A stretch of 64,000 nucleotides of DNA from Collybia mongolica (taxonomy: Eukaryota; Basidiomycota; Agaricomycetes; Agaricales; Clitocybaceae). A model generated the notes under the pieces. It saw nothing but the letters and a program-made list of their open reading frames with translations. It was not told the DNA's origin and ran no database searches. Each line of letters opens with the position of its first letter. The stretch's first letter is position 1. Shown here in pieces: positions 34,452-44,562 of this stretch. The stretch covers positions 2,914,001 to 2,978,000 of the forward strand of contig JAAXNY010000010.1 in NCBI GenBank assembly GCA_013420905.1, written 5' to 3'. A program made the translations under genes and the position numbers.

Positions 34452-37400
34452 GTGTTCTTAAGAATGTTCTTATTTTTCTGGGACTTGGATCTGATTATCT
34501 GGCATTTCTCTGGAGTGTTCTTATTTTTTTGGAACTTGGCTCTTATTATCTGGAATCTTCCAATCTTACTCTGGCTAATTATGGGACTGGGTTATTTGCC
34601 ATTGGCATCAGCTACATCTGAAAAAGTTCCATTTCCAGATGTCTCTTTTAAAGTGTTCAGTGATTTTATCCTAAACAACTTCAATCCAACAATATCACTG
34701 TCATCTGCTCTACTGGTCTTATTTACCATGACAGACAATACAGATGTTCTGAGCTTACATGCAAGACAAAAAAATCCTATATATAGTACAGAAATTAAAT
34801 CTCCCATATCTGGATGGATTCGAGCCTTAGCTCGTGCACTGCATGAAAAGATGGGGAATGACAGTGATGAACTTTTCCAGACAACTGAGATCAGGTCAAG
34901 AAGATGCAGAACAACAGAACAAAATATTGTCACTGATATTGGAATGAAGCTGGATCAGCTTGCTATTGTGTTGACTCTATATCCATATAATAGCAAAGGC
35001 AAATATCTGGGAAAGCTGAAACCTATATCATATAAATCATTTGAATCAGCTCAAGTTATTTGTCCATATTCAGTTGTCTGTGAAACCACAACATGTGATC
35101 CTCGGTCACTTTTGCAAATCTCACGTTCTAGAGATATTCCAAGAGTCACATTAATAAAAGGAACAACTATTCATGAAAATGTCCAGGTCTTGACAGGGCA
35201 ATGTCCACAATGTAAAACATTGTATCTTGCAGATCATGAGCAATCGCCACCTGACCATGAAAATGGAAAGTTTATGCAGATATACCTCAATTCAGCAAAG
35301 TTCATAAAAGTTGGTTCAAATCTCTGGGTGGATCACATATTCTTGGGTGGTGTTGTTAATGGCATGTATAGTTTTCATGCTTCATCATCAGCTTATGCAG
35401 AATACTGGAACAATAGCTTCTGGAGAGGTGCCTCAGTTAATGCAAATAAAGTATCACGCCATCAAATATGGGGATCATTTGTACAAGAGTCTATCAGATC
35501 TATTGCAGGTGCAGCTAATATGAATCTAGAGGTTCAGGAAGGCTTATCTACCAATGAACTCACAAAACAAGCATTTAAAGAACTAGGTGAAGATGGAATT
35601 ATTGGAATTGCCAGTGATCATGCTTGTAGTGAATGTTCACAGCCATATAAAAAAGAACAGCAGAGCTAATTAATGGAGATGATGCTGCTGCCCTTGTTGG
35701 CATTGATCAGAATACTAGAGCAGTTCCAATGTTCACTGGAAATAGAGAACAGATACTCCCTGATCCTGATGCACCTGAACCTGGGCAAGCTGATAATACT
35801 ATGAATATTGACTGTCTTGAGGTAAAACTAAGAGTTGTGGATGGGATGGTTACAGGCCCACAGAAATGTGCAATTGATGGCTGTACATCTGAAGTTGTTA
35901 ATTTGCGAGGTGGGGTATTTTGTGCCACACATCTAGCAGAATATGGGGACAGATGTCATGTTCGGAATTGCCAAAACCCCAATGTCAATGGCACTCGTTG
36001 ACTGGACCGAGTTCACTGGGAGTGTGTTAAGTCGTCGGACTTGTAACTCCGAGCGGGCCTCTAGTTGTAAAATAATAGAGGAATTCCTATGCAGAAAGAG
36101 CAAAGATCAGCGTAGCAAAGGCAATGGGAATATACCGGAGAAGGGTGTCAGACGGCAGGTGTGAAGGGGGTCGGAGATCGTCGGAGTCGGCGGTCACGAC
36201 TTCAGAGGCGCATCGGTCGGCGACGCAGTACGACTGTACGGTGAACAGGACTCGGCGGTGCGATGTCCGAGCGTTCGGCGTAACGGGTTCGGTGTGGGAT
36301 GCGACTTCGGTGCAAAGTTCGGACGCGTCTTATAAGAGAGCGAGAGCTCCGTAGAGAGAGAGAGAGGGAGAGAGAGAAGGTAGTTGATATCTGTTCCAAG
36401 TAAGTAAAATATAGAGGTATTTATACTAAAAGTTGTACCCTAGGCCAGAGTCTGTGTCTACAGATGTGACCAAGGAAACATGAAGGAGGAGATAGATAAA
36501 TTAGATACAGGGTTGGTGTGGGAATGCGTCGTTATGTTTCATACTACAAGGCGGACTCTATACTTCGGTGTCTGTGCCCACCGGGCACGTCGGTGTGGCC
36601 ATACCAACGATACGTACATGTTGAAGGAACATGAAGACGTGACTTTGGAGTCGGTGGTCGGCGGCGCGATCGACGAAGGGATATCCGGCGGCGGCGGCGG
36701 CGACGGAGCCACGGCGGGAATCGTTGAGGAAAGCGGTCGGCATGATGTTCGGTGAGAGTCAATACTTCGGCGGCGGCGAACTCGTGATATGGGACCGGCA
36801 GTGGTTATTCCGTATGATCTCGGCGGCGGCGCATGTTTACTCGGTAGTGGGGATTTCCTAGGTCATGGTGCAGTTAAGGAAAAGACCGTTTGACACGCAT
36901 GGAGCGAGGCCATGCTTGTCATTGTGCATGTAGGGAACACCAGCACCTATGGGCCAGACATATTGCCAACCACAGTAGGCAGACATATGCTGGTGCAAGA
37001 AGGGCAATCAATAGGCCAGCTGAAAATCTACCTTGGCAGACTGCTGCAGTACCATTCAGACAAGCACATGATGAACATACTCCAGAAAGTGAAAGAAGTA
37101 ACTACTTCACAGCATCACATTACTACTGTGTTGAAACAATTTGTGCTCCCTGTGGTGTTGTTGTTGCATGGACCAAATTTGATAAATCAGAGTCACCTAC
37201 AAAAATCTTAGAATTTTTGGAGAAGGTTTATCCTACTGAAGAGTCAAGACCAGCATATATCTGCATTGATAAAGCTTGCCTTGTTCTCTGCACTGCTGTT
37301 GCAAATGGGAGCTGGGATGGGGTGTGGAAACCAACAACTTGTTTTATTGTTGATGCATACCACTATATAAACCATCGTGCTGAAGATTACTTATGCCGAA

Positions 37401-37808
37401 AGTGGTGTAACCCTGCTCCAAAAAATGGTTCTGCACCAAATTTAGTTGTAGTAGCCCATGATAAGGATGGAAATCCTTATTACAAGAGAGCCTTCAATAC
37501 ACAGGTATGTTAATGTGTGAGCTTTAAATGCAGTCATGCTTATTACAATATTACAGGCATGTGAACAATTAAATGCATGGTTAGGAGGCTTTGATTCAAT
37601 TATCAGAAGAATGAAGCCTAGTAATTTTGACTGGTTCTTGCATGCCATGATGTTTTACCACACAAGATATGTGATTGAAAAGCAAGCAAGTAGAGATTCA
37701 CCACCCCAGGTACAACAGGAGGAGCAGGAAGAAGATGAAGATGAAGAAACAGAAGTACAGCCAAACATTGATATGGCTGCAGAGGTTGTAGATGGGGATG
37801 TTGAATAA
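34452..37808 (+). pseudogene. KDZ transposase with CxC5 and CxC6 cysteine clusters, broken
   Basis: First segment 34452-35669 carries the CxC5-type cluster (CPYSVVCETTTC ... CPQCKTLYLADHE) that accompanies KDZ transposases. At an A6 run (about 35648-35653) one base is missing compared with the reading needed; the frame then continues as INGDDAAALVGIDQNTRAVP. The CxC6-type cluster follows (CAIDGCTSEVV...CATHLAEYGDRCHVRNC). The gene is interrupted by a solo LTR at 35999-36921 and resumes exactly in frame at CREHQHLWARH. The RNase H-like core has FDKSES (first Asp), VDAYHYINHR (second Asp) and, after an intron at 37504-37556, ACEQLNAWLGGF (Glu), then an acidic tail. The 5' start is uncertain; the first 50 residues are hydrophobic and probably include an intron or wrong start. 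Confidence 0.85.
35999..36921. mobile_element. Young solo LTR (923 bp) inside the KDZ transposase
   Basis: The block begins TGACTGGACC and ends GCTTGTCA. It is flanked by TCGT (35995-35998) and TTGT (36922-36925), a 4-bp target duplication with one C-to-T change. Removing the block plus one duplication restores the transposase frame precisely. Unlike its surroundings it is rich in CpG, so it is a recent arrival. A TATAAGAG motif near 36330 and a downstream GA-rich tract look like an LTR promoter. No full-length partner is in the window, and the family is unlike the other two LTR types here. Confidence 0.75.
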
Positions 37809-38064
37809 ATATAGTTTTATGTGTAGTTACTAGTATTATATGTGTTAGTAGTATATAAATGAGTGGTTACTAGTATTGGTGTGTGTTAGTAGGACATAAA
37901 TGGGCAAATTTATATAGAGTCCGCACGGAGTCCGCGCGGACTTGTATGGACTTTTGCAGTTTGTACTGATTTATATTATTTATATGGTGTCCGTGCGGAG
38001 TCCACACAGATTTTTGCAGTCTGCGTGGAGTCCACAAGGACACGTGGGGGACTGTAAAGTACAG

Positions 38065-38377
38065 CTTTTTGGCCCCAGGGTCACCACTTAAGGTATCGCC
38101 TTGGGGGTGTTGCCACTTGGGGTAGTCCAGTGACTGTCACATCACCAGTGGCCATAGAGCTCCAGATCAGGGGCTGGTATTTCCAGCTTTGAATATCCTT
38201 TACCAAGGGATTACCTAATCCAGATTTGATTCCCACACCAGGGAACTCATTAGCTGGTGCAGATCTTGGGTAATCTGCCTGAGCGGGAATTGAACCCTCA
38301 ACCCTTAGGATGTTGCACAGCCACCATGATGGGAGCACAACTTTTTGCAGCAGTAACTGCTACTCCATTGTGCCCCC
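38065..38377 (-). repeat. 5' head of the retroposon with a tRNA-like B box
   Basis: Reading from 38377 on the minus strand, the segment begins GGGGGCACAATGGAGTAG. A perfect RNA polymerase III B-box sequence GGTTCAATTCC occurs at 38296-38286, about 80 nt downstream; an A box is at best approximate (TGGAGTAGCAG, 14-25 nt from the start). This suggests a tRNA-derived head joined to a LINE body. Confidence 0.5.
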
Positions 38378-38390
38378 TACCAGATAAGAT

Positions 38391-39085
38391 ATTGGTATTG
38401 TTGATTGTCAATATCAGGAGGTCATTGGGGGTTTTGCAACATTTTGATGATGTTGTTGAGTCACAAATCAGCCCTCGTTTGGCGAGTGTTGCATGGTATA
38501 ATGACTTTGTTTGAAGAAATTGTTGAAGGAGGTGTGAAGTCAAGGGAAAGGTGAACGGTGTCCATTAAAGATGATTGAGGGGGGTTGTCATGTTGGATAG
38601 ATTGAGGAGTGGCAGGGTATAATAGTTTGCCATGAGTCAAAGGTGATGGGTGAAGTGTATAGAGTGAAACCAACAAAACAGGCATAGGAGGAGATGGGGA
38701 GGAGATCAGGTTAATGAAATGCATGAAGCCATATGCATGATTGATCCAGTCTTCATAGTCATTGGAGTTGTCAAGATCAATGTCATTGTCTGGCTGTGCT
38801 GGTCATTGAGAAAGGCCATCTGGGATGTGCAAGGCACCTGGTACATGGACTAGCTTGAAGTCAAACAGAAGGATGCTGGCAATCCAATGGTTGATCATTG
38901 CATTTGGTTGGATATCTGGGTTGTTAAGCATACCTTTGATATACTTGGCATCCACTTCAATGATGACGTTCTTCACACCAATGATGTAGAGTCAAGTCGC
39001 ATGGAGTGAGTGAAATAGACTGTAGAGCTCAAGTTTTGGCTGAGAGTATTGTGATTTGCATTTGTTGAGAAGGATAGACCCAAGA
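38391..39085 (-). pseudogene. Gypsy-1 RNase H and following linker, remnant
   Basis: The minus strand from 39085 matches the Gypsy-3 RT-RNase H protein: FLGSILLNKCKSQYSQPKLELYSLF (against FDSITLNEREARFSQPKRELFGL), then VIIEVDAKYIKGMLNNP (catalytic Asp of RNase H retained) and VHVPGALHIPDGLSQ. Stops and frameshifts follow. The reading IKMLQNPQ at the left end continues into 27,796 and beyond once the retroposon is removed. Confidence 0.85.
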
Positions 39086-39966
39086 AACGGGACACCATAA
39101 ATAACAACTGGAATGATCAGGAGAAGTAAAAGACAGTGCCACACTGTTTTAAATAACCAAGTGCGCAGCTGGGCATTGATAAGAGTTTGGCCAGCTCTTT
39201 TGATATTGGCTAAGTAACAAGTAATGACATAATTGGCACATATGGTGTGTGCACCAAGTCATAGAGGACGAGTCAGCATTAAATACAAGACCCTTGGTGC
39301 AGGGGAGCATTGTTCTGTATAAAATTTACAATTCTTTATAATATTTAGTTTGTACACTATAAATAGACTGTAGATAAGTAGCACAAAGGCAAGGAATCTT
39401 GCCCCCCACTTTGTGCTATTATAGGATATACAAATCATATTTGTTGAAACACTATTGCATGCACAAATTAAGGATCAGATTGCTTCAAGTTGTCTTGATT
39501 AGAATTGTCTTGAAGCATTTGGTTAAAGAGATCACAGAATTGAAGAGTCCAGTTCATTTGGAACTTAGTACTTGCATTGTCCATTGGAATTACTAGGTGC
39601 TTGGCCTTTAGTGCACTTGGCACTGTCGTTTTAATAAAGTCACTTGGACTTACAGATCTGCTTGGGATTGTTAATAATTGAACATACACTTGGTACTCAG
39701 TCTATTGGATCAAAAGATATTATAAAAGTATACCTAGCAAGCCTTAAACTTGTGTTAGGGCTTTGTCTGGATCAAACCCATTGAGAGATCAGTGAGAAAG
39801 GCCTTGACTAGTACTATTAAAAACTTAGTGCTTTCAAGCACTTGAACCTGAACTCAAACAGGTGATTCCTACTGTTTGTGTGTTGATTATTAGATTTGGT
39901 GTGTGTGTGTGTAAGAGATTACATTTCATAGCATCAGCACACTTATAGCCCAGGAGCCCCCTTTCA
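39086..39966 (+). mobile_element. 5'-truncated LTR of the Gypsy-1/Gypsy-3 family
   Basis: Matches the young LTR from about position 355 of 1217 to its end (CAGGAGCCCCCTTTCA). The first third is missing together with about 130 codons of the surrounding Gypsy-1 pol, so a single deletion removed both. Orientation is opposite to the host Gypsy-1 copy. Confidence 0.85.
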
Positions 39967-40756
39967 GCAGCTTGTCTACCTTCATAACAGCACATGTGGT
40001 CAATGACGAGTGCCTCTGGAATGCAGAGGAAGGCCTTTGGACCAGACCAAGTACAGCCGACATACTTGATCCTCTGGACTATCTGGTTTAGGCTCTGGAA
40101 GTGTTCCCAGACAAATCAACGGATGCTGGGGTTTTTGGGAATAGTCTTGTAGGTACCATCAGGTAACTCATAGCATGTTGTTGGGCCTTTAACCAGTGCA
40201 TTGTCAACAAAAGGGATAGTGACTTCCAGTATCTCTTCTTGTAAAGTGTATGTGACATCACTGTGGAAGATCAGCACTGAGTTTGCCCATCCCATTGGCA
40301 TGCAAGTAAGTCAAAAGGTGCCAAGAGGTGTTTGAAAAGTGGTAAAGTCTCTTGAGTCTATTGCAAGACACCATTTGTCATAGCCAACAAACAAATTGAG
40401 TAGGCTGTAACAAGCTTGGCTGCCACACAACTCAGCCAGGTGTTTGGTGTATGGCGGCATACCAGAGTTGCAAATAGTGATGGTGTTCAGGGGTTGGAGG
40501 TTGTGAACAATATGAAGCTTACCCCTAGCTTTTCATAGAACAGTAAACCATCATGACCAGTAAGAGGAGTTTGATTGCTTGTAGACACTGGCAGCAATCT
40601 TCTCATGAACTATTGCAATGACTTTGTTGTAGATGCTGGGCAGTATTGGCATGTTTTTGAGAACCCAGGGGACATGCTTGACTACTGGCATGTGAACTGG
40701 GGGAAAGAAGTCTTTGCAAAACAATCCCTTCTGCAATTCCTTCCAGGTGAAGCCAT
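39967..40756 (-). pseudogene. Gypsy-1 reverse transcriptase remnant
   Basis: Minus-strand pieces in order: FFPPVHMPVVKHVPWVLKN, KIAASVYKQSNSSY, LHIVHNLQPLNTITI, GYDKWCLAIDSRDFTTFQT, MPMGWANSVLIFHSDVTYTLQEE, then VTIPFVDNALVKGP. These match the Gypsy-3 RT one to one. The YIDD active site of Gypsy-3 reads FVDN here, so the enzyme is dead. Several stops. Confidence 0.9.
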
Positions 40757-41927
40757 TGATAGGGCCTGAAATTGTTTGCACTTATAAAGTCAACAAGTAA
40801 GGCTATTAGTATCATTTCTTTAGAGTCGAGCTCCAAGGCGGCTAATCAGAGTGAACTAGTCTAATGGATAATACACTATCAGTACAGAGGACTATGAGTA
40901 TGGTCTATTATTAGTCCTATTCACCATGCCTGGTTACAACCTCAGTATCTTAATTCATAAGTAACTGTTGTAGTATGATATCATTAGTCTGGGGATCATC
41001 ATTAATAGGAGAAGTAATTGTAAATTTGGGACTTGCACAACCCAATCCTAGTCAGGGGCACTTGGTGTTAACTACCGGAAAAGATGGGACATCATGAATA
41101 ACAGCCAGGACAATCAGGAGAAGTAAATGACAGTGCTGTGCTGTTTTAAATAACAAAGTGCGTGGTCGGGACTGGATAAGAGTTTAGCCAGCTCTTTCAA
41201 TATTTGATAAGTAACCAGTAAACGACATAATTGGCATGCATGGCATGCACACCAAGTCATAGAGGATGTGTCAGCATTAAATACAGATCCTTGGCACAGG
41301 GGAGTGCGGTTCTGTATAAACATTTATAATTCCATATGATATTTAGTTTGTACACTATAAATAGACTGTAGATGAGCAGCGCAAAGGCAAGGAATCTTGC
41401 CCCCACTTTGCACTACTATAGAGTATACAAATCACATTTGTTAAAACACTATTGCGTGCCCAAATTAAGGCTCAGATTGCTTCAAAGTTGTCTTGATTGG
41501 AATTGTTTGAAGAGATCACAGAATTGAAGAGTCTTAGTTCACTTGGAACTTAGTACTGCATTGTCTGTTGGAATTACTAAGCACTTGACCTTAGTGCACT
41601 TGGCACTGTTTGTTTAATAAGTCACTTGGACTTATAGATCCGCTTGGGATCATTAATAATTGAACGTACACTTGGTACTCAGTCTATTGGATTGAGAGAT
41701 ATTATAAATATACCTAGCAAGCTTTAAACTTGTGTTGAAGCTTTGTCTGAATCAAACCCATTGAGAGATCATTGGAAAGAGCCTTGACTAGTACTATTCA
41801 AAGCTTAGTGCTTCTAAGCACTTGAACCCAAACTCAAAACAGGCAATTCCTACTGTTTGTGTGTTGATTGTGTAAGAGATTACATTTCATAGCATCAGCA
41901 CACTTATAGCCCAGGAGCCCCCTTTCA
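40757..41927 (+). mobile_element. Solo LTR of the Gypsy-1/Gypsy-3 family
   Basis: A 1171-bp block from TGATAGGGCC to CCCCCTTTCA, flanked by CCAT (40753-40756) and CCGT (41928-41931), a 4-bp duplication with one CpG-type transition. It sits in the Gypsy-1 pol frame between HQDG and FTWKELQKG, which become continuous when it is removed. Its small internal deletions and CpG loss indicate an older insertion than Gypsy-3. Confidence 0.9.
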
Positions 41928-43060
41928 CCGTCTTGGTGCACCATCATGAAATGATGCATGAGCTTTTGTTTGTTGCTGGTCAGGAATCCTGGTGGGTGAT
42001 TCTTTTCTATTATATCATAGGTGGCCTGATTGTATTGGCCAGTAGGTTTGAAGCCAGGGGGGGGTTGTTGATAGAGTGGGTAGGTCCTCAAGTGGATTGC
42101 CAGTGATATTTTGGACTACATGGAATTCTTCAGGTAGAGTCTTGCCTATTGGTTTAATCTTGCAATCAACAGGTTTGTATTTCTTCTTTCCAGCAAAAAC
42201 GGCCCATGGAATGGACAAAGTATTTGTGTGTGCCTCAGTTGGAGGCAATGTCATAGGGTATGTCAATTGGATTGTTGTGGGTTTGATGTGACCAGCTCTG
42301 GGTGATTGCATCATTGGAGGACAGATGGAAGGGAATGTTGAAGTGTTTGGTGGTTTGGAGGAAGTCAATGCCAAAAGTCAAGAGTAGATCAGAGTAGTAA
42401 CAATTAAGTTGTCAAAGGCCACTGTTGGCCATTGTTGTGGTAGTCTTAGGTAAATTTGACAAGTAGTGAGGAACTAAATTGATTGAGGTATGTTGTTCAA
42501 CACTAAAGGGAGTACTGGTAGTAGTGGGGGAGAGAACCAATGAACTATCCCTTGGGTGGAGTAAGGCAATGTGATGGTCTAAAAAATATGATGAGCAAGC
42601 AAGCACATGAACAAAATCAGAGGCTTGCATGTGGGTAACTTGATATCCTGGGCATGAGAGGGGGGGAGAGTCACACAAATTTTCTCATGCAAGTCATAGA
42701 GGAGGGTTATGTGCTTCAGCTGTGCACAGGTGGTAACATACTTGTTGATATTTGCATAGGGGAATCATCAACTTTTGATGTGACAGAGTATGTCACCACA
42801 GTAGCACTCTGTTGTGGAAAGGCCCAGTAGGCCCACAATGGACCCATATACCTGATTGTTGGTGCAATGTGCAAGAGTGCATGAATGGTGAGGGGACACA
42901 TAACTACCTGCTGTGGATCATATTGGTAGTATAGCCTGTAGTTCATCAGACAGCATCTTGTCAGCAATGAGAATGACTTACTGTTTGTACTCCTCAACCC
43001 AATTCTGGAAACCTCTCTCAAGTTTGTCAACTTGTTTGCAGGTGATTTCAAATTCTAAGC
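41928..43060 (-). pseudogene. Gypsy-1 gag-protease-RT start, remnant
   Basis: Minus strand 42374-41928 reads KKYKPVDCKIKPIGKTLPEEF...GNPLEDLP...PPGFKPTGQYNQ...LMHHFMMVHQDG, matching the N-terminal part of the Gypsy-3 RT protein (KKYKPVHLKTKPTLADLPDKF). The frames at 42412-43051 hold fragments that by position should be protease and gag but match only weakly. The 5' LTR of Gypsy-1 is not visible to the right; it was lost or replaced by the CACTA fragment that follows. Confidence 0.7.
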
Positions 43061-43103
43061 AAATTGTTAATAGGTGAACTGATTGAATAAAGTGCTTATA
43101 GTA

Positions 43104-43421
43104 TCAAGTATGTAGAAACCATCCTTCAAGGAGGGTGGGTGCAATATACAATGTCCAGATTGAATGTGTTTCAGTGATCATCTGTGCCCTCTTGGATGCA
43201 ATATTTGGAACCCTAGATCCAAATGATGCTGGTATTGTCCCTCCTGCATTTTTGGTAGCCTCTCCAATAGCCTCCCATACTGTTGGCAACAACACATAGC
43301 CTTCACCATTGTGGGGAAGGTCCTTGAACTTCCCAGTCCAAAGGTGAATCAGATTTGGAATGAGGTTAGACCAGATAAGATGCATGAAATTATAAGGGAA
43401 TGAACCAGGAAAAGAGAGCAA
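43104..43421 (-). pseudogene. CACTA (En/Spm) TNP2-like transposase fragment
   Basis: A 105-residue piece, FPYNFMHLIWSNLIPNLIHLW...FGSRVPNIASKRAQMITETHSIWTLYIAPTLL, has the pattern of the conserved mid-region of agaricomycete TNP2-type CACTA transposases. No upstream or downstream part is intact. It may belong to the same lost element as the inverted repeats at 19099 and 43721. Family recognition is from memory of the motif. Confidence 0.55.
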
Positions 43422-43720
43422 GCTTAGAGTGCTGAGCAGTTTGCATCATGGCACAATGGAATATAGTGCATTGTTAACCATGAGGATGGGATGTGGACTC
43501 CTTTGATTGTGCACATCTGACATGGTGAAATCACATTATGGCCTTTCATGCGCATGACCATTGAGATCATGAGTTATGAGTTCTTTATCAACCCAGTTTT
43601 CAGGCAAAAAGTTGATTCATTCATTCATTCATTCATTCATATTTCAACACCGTGGGAAAATTCAACTTCTTTAGTTTACTAAAGACAAGTTCTTTATCAA
43701 CCCAGTTTTTGGGCAGAAAG
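43422..43720. repeat. Degenerate repeat with (TTCA)n microsatellite
   Basis: Two tandem copies of a segment reading AGTTCTTTATCAACCCAG, separated by ATTC repeats (43612-43642), and matching 18,620-18,720. On the minus strand the second copy extends the NWVDKELVFSKLKKL frame of the inverted repeat next to it. Confidence 0.5.
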
Positions 43721-44114
43721 GTGACTTGGGTGGAGTGGGCCAACACATTGTGTGGCAGGTACTCATTCTTTATTTCTTTTCTTAGGAGAAATAAGTCCAT
43801 TCCACATTCTATAGAGGTCATGTGACCATGGGAAAATGTTACCAAGTAAACAAGCAATGCCTGTGCACAAAACCCAATGCCATAGCTTGCCTAGTTATGG
43901 AGAAAACACAAAAACCATCAGAACTAACTTTTTTCCAGGATCATGGACACTAAATGAGCATTCAGATTGTTGTCATGTATTTGGTATGCTTATGTGATGG
44001 AATAGATCATGTGACATATGTCAATAAATAGAGAATTCAATCCTCTTTGTATTTCAGGTAAATATAGTAGTAGTTGTTGATTTTTCCAATGTTTAGGATA
44101 ATTTCCCACAAGGG
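43721..44114 (-). repeat. Right copy of the 0.4-kb inverted repeat
   Basis: Reverse complement of 19099-19533, ending CCCACAAGGG. Identity about 90-95% by eye. The minus frame MDLFLLRKEIKNEYLPHNVLAHSTQV is open here and continues into the neighbouring repeat to end at 43633. Confidence 0.75.
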
Positions 44115-44149
44115 ACACACTGTGCGCCTGGTGGGGGAGGTTTTTCCCC

Positions 44150-44413
44150 CACTTAATGGATGAAAGCAGCATTTCCTAAGTTTAGTGGATGAATCTAAAG
44201 GGTATGAAATTGGGATGAAACTTCATCCCAGATATTTCATCCCTTGAGAGAATGAATTTCTGCTCTGATAATTTCAGAAATTTTCATCCCTTAGTGGTGT
44301 GAACTTTCATCCCATTAGAGGTGAATTATATGGGACAATTTTAATCCAGTGAAAAAGAGGGGAATTTCATCCTATAATGGGTGGGTTTTATTAGATCATT
44401 TTAATCTATTAGG
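44150..44413. repeat. Second array of GATGAAA / TTTCATCC motifs (left half)
   Basis: About ten copies of the motif in both orientations. The array is cut at TTA (44411-44413) by the Harbinger insertion and resumes at 61966-62100 with further copies (CTTTCATCCCA, ATTTCATCCCA). Confidence 0.55.
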
Positions 44414-44562
44414 CCCCTTTTGGAAACACGAGTAGGGTAGAAGTAGAGCCAAGTAGAGTAGGATTTCTACTTTTCTACTTGAGGCGCTAAAGCGCTCCCA
44501 CGTTAGTCACAAACTGTCACAATTATAAGACAACAGAAAATCTCGAGCTGATCAATCATAGA

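Larger units (their letters stand above)
31444..38064 (+). mobile_element. KDZ-superfamily DNA transposon with 8-bp target duplication
   Basis: CTTTTTGG at 31436-31443 and 38065-38072 flanks the element, the 8-bp duplication expected of KDZ/Zisupton-like transposons. The ends are imperfect inverted repeats (CTTTACACTAAGCCAC at left, complement CTTTACAGTCCCCCAC at right), followed by arrays of CGGAGTCC/GGACTCC motifs in both ends (31467-31620, 37915-38035). It carries a KDZ transposase, an accessory gene and low-complexity coding sequence. After removing the internal solo LTR it is about 5.7 kb. Confidence 0.88.
27797..38390 (-). mobile_element. Poly(A)-tailed retroposon (LINE-like) with 13-bp target duplication, heavily interrupted
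   Basis: TACCAGATAAGAT occurs at 27797-27809 and again at 38378-38390. Directly right of the first copy is a run of about 21 T (27809-27829), the complement of a poly(A) tail, so the element lies on the minus strand with its 5' end at 38377. Removing it restores the Gypsy-1 pol frame. Its own sequence is 38377-38065, probably 31443-31243, and 28685-27810; the rest is later insertions (Gypsy-2 and KDZ). Confidence 0.75.
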
